This document shows, piece by piece, positions 7,943 to 14,486 of a stretch of DNA of 26,846 nt. Made by a program: the position numbers and the translations under genes. The DNA lies in contig DIZZ01000077.1 of NCBI GenBank assembly GCA_002428045.1, positions 1 through 26,846 on the forward strand. The letters run 5' to 3'. Under the pieces are notes generated by a model. The model was not told where the DNA came from, ran no database searches, and was given only the letters and a program-made list of their open reading frames with translations. The DNA comes from Verrucomicrobia bacterium UBA6015. GTDB taxonomy: Bacteria; Verrucomicrobiota; Kiritimatiellia; UBA8416. The first letter of the stretch is position 1. Every line of letters starts with the position of its first letter.

Positions 7943-8821
7943 ATGATTAAGCGATGGATAGTGTGTGGTCTCTTGCTGGCGCAAGGGGTGCTGGCTCAAC
8001 AATCGGCGTCCTCATGGAATCAGGGGGCAACGCGTTGTCCGTTCCTGGATGAACGCGTCGACCCGGTGTGCTCGCTTAAACTGACGTATTTATTGCCAGC
8101 CAACACAGATCTCGACAGCGATTTTTCCATGCTTGAATTGGACGCTGACGCAGAGCTCTATTATATTCACGATATTCTTCTGGGAGATCTGGATTTGCGT
8201 CTGGACCTATCAACGGATTTCCCGCTGAATCGGGGCGATGTAGACCTGCCCTCGCAGTTTCTGATGTTTGCGATGGATGGGCGCTGGACTTGGCGGTACG
8301 TCAACGACACGGCTTTCCAGTGGCGCTTGGCGCCCGGTTTCTATTCCCAGGTGGAGGGGCTGTCGGACGATTCGATCGCCATGCCCGTGACGTTTCTGGG
8401 GATCAAGACCTTTGATCCAACATGGTCAGCCGTGGCTGGTCTTTCGCTGCGTTTCGGATTCAAGCATGTGGTGATGCCCATGGCTGGCGTGGTGTGGATG
8501 CCATCGGATCAGATCCGGGTTGAAGCCATGCTGCCGACATCGCGTGCGATCATATATCTCATGCCGAGCTGGGCGGTACATGCCGGTGCATCCTGGGAAA
8601 GTGTGACCTACCTGTTGCCCGACGATAGTCTCCAGCGCGAGCATGTCACGTTCGAGGATGTACGTTTATCCATTGGTGTAACCCACGAGATAAGCAATGA
8701 ACTGCGGATTGGCGTCGAGTTGGGTCGCGTTGCGAACCGAACGATCTCGTTTGAACGCGGCGGGCATACGTCAGTGGAAAGCGCCCCCCTGTTGAGTATT
8801 CAGATCGGCGGGGCATTCTAG
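7943..8821 (+). CDS. Predicted outer-membrane beta-barrel protein, DUF6268-like
   Basis: The product is about 292 residues with a typical signal peptide (WIVCGLLLAQGVLA-QQ). The mature part alternates hydrophobic and polar residues in strand-like stretches and ends in aromatic Phe (SIQIGGAF), as outer-membrane barrels usually do. Phrases such as 'VTFLGIKTFDPTWSAVAGLSLRFGF' and 'PMAGVVWMPSDQIRVEAMLPTSRAIIYL' resemble the DUF6268 group of barrel proteins I recall from PVC and Bacteroidota genomes; that link is from memory and moderate. ATG 7943 is chosen because a GAGGTG ribosome site (7934-7939) would overlap the in-frame GTG at 7937; ATG 7940 is also possible. The gene is monocistronic and divergent from fabI. 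Its transported substrate, if any, is unknown. Confidence 0.65.
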   Translation: MIKRWIVCGLLLAQGVLAQQSASSWNQGATRCPFLDERVDPVCSLKLTYLLPANTDLDSDFSMLELDADAELYYIHDILLGDLDLRLDLSTDFPLNRGDVDLPSQFLMFAMDGRWTWRYVNDTAFQWRLAPGFYSQVEGLSDDSIAMPVTFLGIKTFDPTWSAVAGLSLRFGFKHVVMPMAGVVWMPSDQIRVEAMLPTSRAIIYLMPSWAVHAGASWESVTYLLPDDSLQREHVTFEDVRLSIGVTHEISNELRIGVELGRVANRTISFERGGHTSVESAPLLSIQIGGAF

Positions 8822-9103
8822 GGGCGAGCCTGCCGCCCACGGCGATGAGCAAAAACGGGTGGGTAACTTTTGGGGAGGGGAGCCGGTGGACGACTACGGC
8901 GACGACTACGGATTACGAGGCCATGCAAAGGCAGGTAGGGCGAAGACCTCCGGGCGAGCCGCGCACGGCGAACTCCGCCCCGTTCTTAGTCCTACATTTC
9001 GTACCCACACTTACTCGGATACCCCTAGGACTCGCCTTCCCCTTTATCGGGCAGCCCAAGAAACGCGTTTTTCCTAAGGAAACGGTGACGTTATCGCCAG
9101 GCG
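8822..9103. other. Non-coding, GC-rich intergenic region with short repeats
   Basis: No convincing gene is visible between the barrel gene stop and the obgE stop. The stretch contains a 12-bp tandem duplication (GACGACTACGG at 8889-8899 and 8901-8911). It also has two copies of GGGCGAGCC (near 8823 and 8951), the second inside a 'GGTAGGGCGAAGACCTCC' context. An inverted repeat TTTCC-TAA-GGAAA lies near 9070-9082, close to the obgE 3' end. The GGTAGGGCGA/GGGCGAGCC wording resembles dispersed intergenic repeats I associate with Kiritimatiellota and Verrucomicrobiota; that is recall, not a search. A plus-strand frame at 8845-9207 has no ribosome site and runs into obgE, so it is not called. Confidence 0.5.
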
Positions 9104-10105
9104 TTATGCGCTCTTGCACAATTCGTGCAGGCGGATCTTCAGTTCATCGAGACCGTCACCGGAATGTGTCGAAACCGGCAGCGGCTTGGTCCTTGTCTTC
9201 CGCTTGAACACCTTCAGGTTTTCGATGGCTTCAGGAAGATCCATCTTATTGGCGACAACCAAGGACGGGCGTTTGGCCAGGTCGGCATCGTAAAGCTTGA
9301 GCTCTGCCATCAGGCAACGGTAGTCAGCGACGGGATCACGCGTATCCACCCCCGCCATATCCACCACTAGCAGCAGGAATTTCGACCGCTCAATATGGCG
9401 CAGAAAGTCATCCCCCAAACCGACGCCTTCGTGAGCGCCCTTAATGATTCCAGGAATGTCCGCAATACGCAGTTTGGTATAGTCCTCGAACACAACCGTG
9501 CCAAGCACCGGGCTGAGCGTTGTGAAGGGATACGCGGCGATCTTGGGATGGGCGTCGCTCAGACACGTCAGCAGCGATGATTTTCCTGCGTTCGGGAAAC
9601 CTACCAGGCCGATATCGGCCATGATCTTAAGCTCCAGTCGCAAGGTGAACTCTTCGCCCGGTTCCCCGTCGGTATGCTCGGTCGGTGCCTGGTGGGTAGA
9701 ACTTTTAAAATGCACATTCCCGATGCCACCTTTGCCCCCTCGGGCAACGATCAACGACTGACCATGGTGGGTGATGTCACCGAGCAAAAGATCGGTTTCC
9801 TTGTTCCAGACCTCGGTGCCGCAGGGCACTTTAATAACGGTATCAATCCCGTTAAGACCATGTTTGCGCTGCCCCGTTCCTTGACCGGCATGGCCAGCAC
9901 GCTGATGGGGTGCAAAATATAGACTGACCAGCGAATCCGTGTCGGTATCGCCGATCAGGATCACATGTCCCCCGCGACCCCCATCCCCGCCGTCCGGGCC
10001 GCCTTTAGGCACGCCCTTTTCACGACGGAAACTGGATGACCCGTTTCCGCCATTCCCAGCGGTTGCATAGACGGTGACGTGATCGACGAACTTACGTGTT
10101 TTCAA
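9104..10105 (-). CDS. obgE: Obg family GTPase (ribosome assembly / stress)
   Basis: This 333-residue protein has the two core domains of Obg. The glycine-rich OBG domain comes first (FVDHVTVYATAGNGGNGSSSFRREKGVPKGGPDGGDGG style, residues 1-158). The GTPase domain follows: G1 'GFPNAGKSSLL' near residue 166, switch I 'YPFTTLSPVLGTV', G3 'DIPGIIKGAHEGVGLGDDFLRHIER' and G4 'NKMDLP'. There is no extra C-terminal OCT domain, as in many shorter Obg proteins. The family binds the 50S subunit and couples GTP to ribosome maturation. The only start compatible with the N-terminus is TTG at 10105, 5 nt after the rpmA stop and without a visible Shine-Dalgarno. Translation therefore probably depends on reinitiation from rpmA. 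Confidence 0.95.
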   Translation of the reverse strand: MKTRKFVDHVTVYATAGNGGNGSSSFRREKGVPKGGPDGGDGGRGGHVILIGDTDTDSLVSLYFAPHQRAGHAGQGTGQRKHGLNGIDTVIKVPCGTEVWNKETDLLLGDITHHGQSLIVARGGKGGIGNVHFKSSTHQAPTEHTDGEPGEEFTLRLELKIMADIGLVGFPNAGKSSLLTCLSDAHPKIAAYPFTTLSPVLGTVVFEDYTKLRIADIPGIIKGAHEGVGLGDDFLRHIERSKFLLLVVDMAGVDTRDPVADYRCLMAELKLYDADLAKRPSLVVANKMDLPEAIENLKVFKRKTRTKPLPVSTHSGDGLDELKIRLHELCKSA

Positions 10106-10110
10106 AGGAT

Positions 10111-10371
10111 TTAAGCGCTAACGGGCTCTGTCGCCAGAATACTGACAACCTTGCCGTCTTTTTCAAAGCTAACGCTGCCATCCTTTAGTGCAAAGAGGGT
10201 ATCGTCCTTGCCGCGTTTGACATGCGTCCCCGGAGCAAATCGAGTGCCGCGCTGGCGGACGAGAATAGAACCCGCCGTCACCGTTTCGCCGGCATACCGC
10301 TTAACACCCAACATTTTCGGGTTGCTATCGCGCCCGTTTTTGGCTGCGCCGCCACTTTTCTTATGTGCCAT
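10111..10371 (-). CDS. rpmA: 50S ribosomal protein L27
   Basis: The 86-residue protein begins 'MAHKKSGGAAKNGRDSNPK', the highly conserved L27 N-terminus. It continues with 'LGVKRYAGETVTAGSILVRQRGTRFAPG' and 'VKRGKDDTLFALKDG', all diagnostic. L27 reaches toward the peptidyl transferase centre of the 50S subunit. No N-terminal propeptide of the Firmicutes type is present. It sits 33 nt after rplU and 5 nt before the obgE start, the common rplU-rpmA-obgE arrangement. Confidence 0.98.
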   Translation of the reverse strand: MAHKKSGGAAKNGRDSNPKMLGVKRYAGETVTAGSILVRQRGTRFAPGTHVKRGKDDTLFALKDGSVSFEKDGKVVSILATEPVSA

Positions 10372-10404
10372 GATGCGTCTCCTAAGCGTTTACTATGTGC
10401 AGAA

Positions 10405-10719
10405 TCAGGCGATGCTTTCAATCGCCAGGATGGTCAGCGACTGGCGATGCCCGATCTTCCGGGTATAGCCCTTGCGCCGTTTCTTCTTGAAATTGAAAAT
10501 TTTCTCGCCGCGGATCTGGTCTTTCACCGTGGCAACCACTTTGGCGGCCGCGATCATCGGAGTCCCGATCTTAAGCTCATTGCCATCCGACAACGCCAGG
10601 ACATTGGTCAATTCGACGGATGCACCGATCTCGGCCTCGAGCTTCTCGACGTTGAGCGTATCCCCTGCCTGAACCCGGTACTGCTTTCCGCCGGTTTCAA
10701 TTACTGCATATGCTTCCAT
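10405..10719 (-). CDS. rplU: 50S ribosomal protein L21
   Basis: The 104-residue protein starts 'MEAYAVIETGGKQYRVQAGD', the standard L21 opening. It includes 'IFNFKKKRRKGYTRKIGHRQSLTILAIE', the conserved basic C-terminal signature. The frame is open 19 codons further upstream, but ATG 10719 matches the family and is preceded by a strong AAGGAAG ribosome site 6 nt away. It is the first gene of rplU-rpmA-obgE. A near-consensus promoter lies at 10780-10808, giving a leader of about 55 nt that contains a 10-bp palindrome. Confidence 0.98.
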   Translation of the reverse strand: MEAYAVIETGGKQYRVQAGDTLNVEKLEAEIGASVELTNVLALSDGNELKIGTPMIAAAKVVATVKDQIRGEKIFNFKKKRRKGYTRKIGHRQSLTILAIESIA

Positions 10720-10758
10720 GTTTCGCTTCCTTAAGGTACTATTGTCTTGCCTGATTTC

Positions 10759-10768
10759 TGAACGTTCA
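10759..10768. promoter_or_regulatory. Perfect palindrome TGAACGTTCA in the rplU leader
   Basis: A 10-bp perfect palindrome flanked by A/T tracts lies in the predicted 5' untranslated leader of rplU, about 40 nt before the start codon. It could be a protein-binding site or part of a leader structure for autogenous control. No known L21 leader motif was recognised, so the role is open. Confidence 0.25.
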
Positions 10769-10779
10769 AAAACCACGGG

Positions 10780-10808
10780 AAATTACGCCATAGGGCTTTC
10801 GATGTCAA
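10780..10808 (-). promoter_or_regulatory. Strong sigma-70-type promoter of rplU-rpmA-obgE
   Basis: On the minus strand a perfect -35 TTGACA (10803-10808) is separated by exactly 17 bp from TAATTT (10780-10785, 4 of 6 matches to TATAAT). The predicted start point is near 10773, about 54 nt before the rplU ATG. The DNA just upstream is A/T-rich and contains two near-identical 26-27-bp repeats, which suits an UP-element-like role. Confidence 0.7.
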
Positions 10809-10819
10809 GCGCAGATTTC

Positions 10820-10874
10820 TTGAATTCCGTTTACAAGAAACATTTTTTTGAATTCCGTTTAGCAAGAAACATTT
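10820..10874. repeat. Pair of 26-27-bp near-identical direct repeats upstream of the rplU promoter
   Basis: The unit TTGAATTCCGTTTACAAGAA...CATTT at 10820-10845 recurs at 10849-10874, where the middle reads TTTAGCAAG instead of TTTACAAG; otherwise the copies match. They lie 12 bp upstream of the -35 box of the rplU promoter and are separated by 3 bp. They could be transcription-factor sites, an UP-like element or a local slippage duplication. Confidence 0.7.
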
Positions 10875-10947
10875 GTAACGCGTTCCATCATCGTGCACGA
10901 CCTTGATCAATCAATGGCCGATATTCGATTTTTTGCATAAGCAAGGG

Positions 10948-12027
10948 TCATGACCAGAGGGCTTCAATGGCAAGGACGACACGGCGAGCACCGTAGGCGT
11001 CTGGCACCACGCCATGGGCATGTGCACTCATCGACTGGAGCCTGACGGGATCATTGCACAAGGCCTTAACCGCCCCGGCAATGGCACCCGGGGCCAGGGA
11101 TTCGCCTGGGCCAAGGTCGATGCAGGCATGCCGCCCGGCCAGCATGGCCGTCGTCTCCACCTGGTTGGGTGCCACGGCGGTAACGACGGCCGGCAACCCC
11201 ACAGAGCAGCGTTCCCAGTGGGCGATACCACCGGCACCCACGGCAAGATCGGCCTGTACCATGAGCTCGGCCATGCGCGAGGTCTGAACATGCAGACACC
11301 AGGCCGAGCCATCGCATAATTGTTCCACTTCTGCCCGATGCGGATTGCCCGAGCCGATCACGACATCCCCCGGCAAGCCCAGCGCGGCAAGTTCCCGTAA
11401 TGCCCGGCAGGTCAGGTTCTGAAGGTCGCTGCCACCGAAGAACACGAACAGGCGATTGACCTTGGATCGTGGTGCGACGGGGGGTTGCTCGGCGAACCGG
11501 GCGTCAATAAGGGCATATTCGGGGCCAATCATCTGGCGGCAGCGCACAGGGAGCAAGTCGGTATAGCGAGAGTCCATCCGCGCCACCAGATTCTGATCCA
11601 GCAGCAGATCGGCGTTATGCTCGCGATCCGCAAGGTCATCAATCACCAGAATTCGGCGCGCCACACGGCGCATCACCGTCTCCCAACGGGCATCGATGCC
11701 ATAGTGATCCACGACCAATAAATCCACCCCGCCCTGCAACGCCACCATGCAGTCCGAGGCATCCACGCGCCGGTCAACCCCCAGCCAGGCGGCATAGGCC
11801 GGCGGCGGCTCAGGTTTCGCATCCTCGTCGTGCAACGGCAAAAGCAGTAACTCAAAGCCCCGGCGCCGGATTAATTCCACCGCATACCCAAGGCAATCGC
11901 GGCAGACAAAACGGACCTGGTAATCCCCGCCGCCCCGCGACAACGCATCCGCCAGGTTAAGACAGCGCATCACATGACCGCTGCCCATCTCAAGGGAGGC
12001 ATCCACACGAAAAACCACTCGTTTCAT
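10948..12027 (-). CDS. pseG: UDP-2,4-diacetamido-2,4,6-trideoxy-beta-L-altropyranose hydrolase
   Basis: PseG removes UDP from the 2,4-diacetamido-trideoxy-altrose intermediate of pseudaminic acid synthesis. The 359-residue product begins 'MKRVVFRVDASLEMGSGHVMRCL', with the GxGHxxR motif (residues 15-21) whose His is the catalytic base in characterised PseG. It also has 'VVDHYGID', 'ILVIDDLADREHNADLLLDQNL' and 'FFGGSD' mid-protein. The UDP-binding segment 'VGAGGIAHWERCSVGLPAVV' is typical of GT-B folds. The frame continues upstream, but ATG 12027 fits the family and overlaps the pseF stop in an ATGA. pseB, pseC, pseH and pseI are not in this window. Its position downstream of rpoN and the flg genes suggests flagellin glycosylation. 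Confidence 0.87.
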   Translation of the reverse strand: MKRVVFRVDASLEMGSGHVMRCLNLADALSRGGGDYQVRFVCRDCLGYAVELIRRRGFELLLLPLHDEDAKPEPPPAYAAWLGVDRRVDASDCMVALQGGVDLLVVDHYGIDARWETVMRRVARRILVIDDLADREHNADLLLDQNLVARMDSRYTDLLPVRCRQMIGPEYALIDARFAEQPPVAPRSKVNRLFVFFGGSDLQNLTCRALRELAALGLPGDVVIGSGNPHRAEVEQLCDGSAWCLHVQTSRMAELMVQADLAVGAGGIAHWERCSVGLPAVVTAVAPNQVETTAMLAGRHACIDLGPGESLAPGAIAGAVKALCNDPVRLQSMSAHAHGVVPDAYGARRVVLAIEALWS

Positions 12028-12725
12028 CGACCGCCTTCTTTCAGTGCCTTGTAAAGATACTCCGCTTGCTCCCAATCCTCCAGGGTATCGATATCCTGTA
12101 CGCGGTAGCGCGGAATCAGCACGGGGACAGAAACCCCCGGCGCATAAATCGAAAGCCCCATCCGCAACGCGGCGGGTCTCCCCCAGAAAAACTGCCCGGC
12201 TTCGTGATACGCGGGCTCCAGATCCTGTGACCGCATCGGAATACATTCCGGACGGAAGGGCTCGACGCCGTGATCCCCGGTCAGGCGTACCGCCCGCTGG
12301 ATCGGGAACGGGAAACTGGTGACCGAGAACGCATACTGGCGGTGGGGTGCGGCCTGCAGGAGCGCCAACCCCTCGCGCAACGCGGCGGCTGTCAGGAACG
12401 GCGCCGTGGCAAAGATACAACAGAAGAAATCAGCTCGCGTCCCCTGCGATTCCAGCCAGGTCACGGCATGGCACATCACCGCATCCAGGCCGGTGAAGGC
12501 GTCGGACAGATCTGCCGGACGAAGGAAGGGAACCTCGCCGCCGCAGGCGGTCGCCACAGAAGCCACCTCAGGATCATCGGTCGAGACGATGACCCGATCA
12601 AAACAGCCGCTTTCGCGAGCGGCATCGATCGAGTGGGCGATCATCGGGCGACCTCCGAAGAGACGGATATTCTTGCGAGGAATACGCTGACTGCCGCCAC
12701 GGGCCGGGATGATCGCTACATTCAT
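12024..12725 (-). CDS. pseF: CMP-pseudaminic acid synthetase (acylneuraminate cytidylyltransferase family)
   Basis: PseF activates pseudaminic acid with CTP. The 233-residue product shows the nucleotide-binding signature 'IIPARGGSQRIPRKNIRLFGGRPMI' at the N-terminus. It also has 'VIVSTDDPEVASVA', 'FLRPADLSDAFTGLDAVMCHAV' and a C-terminal 'RVQDIDTLEDWEQAEYLY' with the conserved metal-site Asp. Within the family, the direct 4-nt overlap with pseG and phrases such as 'YAFSVTSFPFPIQRAV' point to PseF; NeuA or LegF would be the alternatives. It starts 9 nt after rpoN, which makes rpoN-pseF-pseG a likely operon. Confidence 0.87.
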   Translation of the reverse strand: MNVAIIPARGGSQRIPRKNIRLFGGRPMIAHSIDAARESGCFDRVIVSTDDPEVASVATACGGEVPFLRPADLSDAFTGLDAVMCHAVTWLESQGTRADFFCCIFATAPFLTAAALREGLALLQAAPHRQYAFSVTSFPFPIQRAVRLTGDHGVEPFRPECIPMRSQDLEPAYHEAGQFFWGRPAALRMGLSIYAPGVSVPVLIPRYRVQDIDTLEDWEQAEYLYKALKEGGR

Positions 12726-12734
12726 GCCATTTCC

Positions 12735-14273
12735 TTACCCTACGGCAACCGCGCGCAGATCGGCGTCGCCGTCCCCGTTCCCATGAATAACGCGCAGCCC
12801 CTTGCTGGACAACGCCCGTTCCTTTGACGATGGAATGCCCAGTTCGATGCGATATTTCGCCACCGTACGACGGGCTACCGGAATGCCGTCCTCCTGCAAC
12901 TGGGCGGCGATATCCTCGTCCTTGATCGGTTTGACAGGACTTTCGGCACCAATGATCACCTCAATCCGACGCCGCACCATCTCCGGCGTCAGCGCCGATC
13001 CGTCGTCGCACCGGTACCCGGCACAGAAGAATTGTTTCATGGGGAGGATGCCGAGCGGGGTGGCCACATACTTATCGGCCAGCGCCCGACTCACCGTCGT
13101 GTCATGCACCCCGATAAAGCTGGCTACCTTGGCCATCGTCAACGGACGGGCCTCGGTCTCCTCGCCCCGCAGGTAGCGGAACTGCACGCGGATGATTTCC
13201 TCAGCAATACGTCGCAGGGTTGATCCGCGTTTCTCAAGCCCCTCGATCAGGAAGGAGGCAGCCCGGATACGCGACCGCACATAGGCGATGTCGTCCTTGG
13301 ACAGGTCACCTCGCTCGATCATCTGACGGCAATACTGGCTGATGCGCAGGCGCGGCAGGGATTGCTCCACCATCTCGATCTCAAACCCACCCTCGCTGTT
13401 GAGTCGAATGGTGATATCCGGAACCACCTCCTGGGTAACCTCCGGCACGCCCGCACCAGCCCCCGGATTCGGATTGAGCGAACGGATCAGGCGCACCGCC
13501 GCCTCGACCTCATTCAGCGGGACACCCATTTGACGGGCAATACTTTCAAAACGGCGCTGGGCCAGGGCCTCGATAAATTCGGCGATGATGCGACGTGCCA
13601 CGGTATGCGAGGGGTCGCTCGGCGACAACTGCAGCAGGAGACACTCGTTCAAATCGCGCGCCCCCACCCCGGCAGGCTCGCATTCCTGAATGGCCAACAA
13701 AGCCGACTCCAGCGACGCCAAGGCCAAGCCACTTTCCTCGGCTAAACTGTCGAGTGAGACATCCAGATACCCGCGCACATCCAGCGATCCGGCAATCAGG
13801 CAGGCACAAGCCTTTTCCTCTGCAGTGAGTTCCCGCATCATCGCGATCTGTTTGAGCACGGATTCCGCCAGCGACATGGTTGAGGGCAGTGACTGCATCT
13901 GGAAATCCTTGCGATCCTGGGCCTGCGCCATATCGATCGAACTGACCACCGAATGCTCCTCGGCCCATTGCGTATCGAGTTCCGCCAGGAGATCGTACCG
14001 TTCCGTCAGCTCAGGCCAGTCGCCACTTTCATCCGCATCGACCGCCGCCTCGATAACAACGTCGTCGTGCGACTCCGCAACGTCGTCAATATCCGACTCC
14101 GCCACGCTCTCATCGATCTCCAGCGCGGGGTTGGTTTCCAGCTCGGTACGCACCAACTGATCCAGGGATTGCGCTGGCACCTGCAACAAGCGCAACCACT
14201 GCAGAAGCTGCGGCGCCAGGTTGAGCTGCTGCTGCTGGGATACGCTGCCGGACAGATTCAGATTTAAATTCAT
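12735..14273 (-). CDS. rpoN: RNA polymerase sigma-54 factor
   Basis: Sigma-54 directs polymerase to -24/-12 promoters and needs an ATP-using activator. The 512-residue product has all three regions. Region I is Gln/Leu-rich (SVSQQQQLNLAPQLLQWLRLLQ). An acidic region II lies around residues 50-95. The core-binding and DNA-binding region III ends in the RpoN box 'ARRTVAKYR' (residues 467-475) followed by 'IELGIPSSKER'. About 25 extra residues follow the point where many family members stop. An AGGGTGA ribosome site precedes ATG 14273. A sigma-54 promoter (14326-14341) and a separate TATAAT box (14366-14371) lie upstream. The gene sits directly after the flagellar operon and before pseF-pseG. 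Confidence 0.96.
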   Translation of the reverse strand: MNLNLNLSGSVSQQQQLNLAPQLLQWLRLLQVPAQSLDQLVRTELETNPALEIDESVAESDIDDVAESHDDVVIEAAVDADESGDWPELTERYDLLAELDTQWAEEHSVVSSIDMAQAQDRKDFQMQSLPSTMSLAESVLKQIAMMRELTAEEKACACLIAGSLDVRGYLDVSLDSLAEESGLALASLESALLAIQECEPAGVGARDLNECLLLQLSPSDPSHTVARRIIAEFIEALAQRRFESIARQMGVPLNEVEAAVRLIRSLNPNPGAGAGVPEVTQEVVPDITIRLNSEGGFEIEMVEQSLPRLRISQYCRQMIERGDLSKDDIAYVRSRIRAASFLIEGLEKRGSTLRRIAEEIIRVQFRYLRGEETEARPLTMAKVASFIGVHDTTVSRALADKYVATPLGILPMKQFFCAGYRCDDGSALTPEMVRRRIEVIIGAESPVKPIKDEDIAAQLQEDGIPVARRTVAKYRIELGIPSSKERALSSKGLRVIHGNGDGDADLRAVAVG

Positions 14274-14325
14274 GGCTTCACCCTATCACTTGTTTAAACG
14301 TTATCCAATCACGAAATAACTAACA

Positions 14326-14341
14326 AGCATTTGGTGTGCCA
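14326..14341 (-). promoter_or_regulatory. Sigma-54 (-24/-12) promoter in front of rpoN
   Basis: The minus strand reads TGGCACACCAAATGCT, matching TGGCACG-N4-TTGCW except at two positions and keeping GG-N10-GC exactly. The predicted start point is near 14315, with a 42-nt leader to the rpoN ATG. This implies positive self-control of rpoN. Confidence 0.7.
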
Positions 14342-14365
14342 ACATCAACAAAGAGGATAAAAGCC

Positions 14366-14371
14366 ATTATA
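14366..14371 (-). promoter_or_regulatory. Perfect TATAAT -10 box upstream of rpoN
   Basis: The minus strand carries TATAAT within TTGTTTATAATGGC, in an A/T-rich stretch. The region 16-18 bp upstream has no good -35. It could provide basal housekeeping transcription of rpoN, with the sigma-54 site downstream adding induced expression. Confidence 0.4.
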
Positions 14372-14402
14372 AACAATTAGGGCATAACTAGTTACAAATT
14401 AA

Positions 14403-14443
14403 GCGACAAAACGTCGGTGATTTTCACTTTATTTTTTTGTCGC
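14403..14443. repeat. Nested inverted repeat between the HAD-like gene and rpoN
   Basis: Outer arms GCGACAAAA (14403-14411) and TTTTGTCGC (14435-14443) pair perfectly over 9 bp. Inside them GTGA-TTT-TCAC forms a second short stem. The structure lies between the end of the flagellar operon and the rpoN promoters. It could act as a terminator or attenuator (no clean U-run follows on the minus strand), or as a binding site in the rpoN control region. Confidence 0.45.
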
Positions 14444-14486
14444 AATATGCAGCAGTAGATGGCCGAAGCGTCCAGCGGCGCGGCCC

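Noticed and set aside
8845..9207. Plus-strand reading frame of 120 codons
   Set aside because: No ribosome site, low-complexity product, and it runs into the antisense of obgE.
10234..10249. Sigma-54-like site CGGCACTCGATTTGCT on the minus strand
   Set aside because: It has the right spacing but lies in rpmA, where the bases encode the conserved L27 text GTRFAP, so coding constraint explains it.
10820..10874. CRISPR-like repeats
   Set aside because: Only two copies with a 3-bp gap; no spacers and no cas genes.
12028..12420. N-terminal extension of the pseG frame
   Set aside because: It overlaps pseF in another frame and has no resemblance to PseG; the conserved N-terminus begins at 12027.
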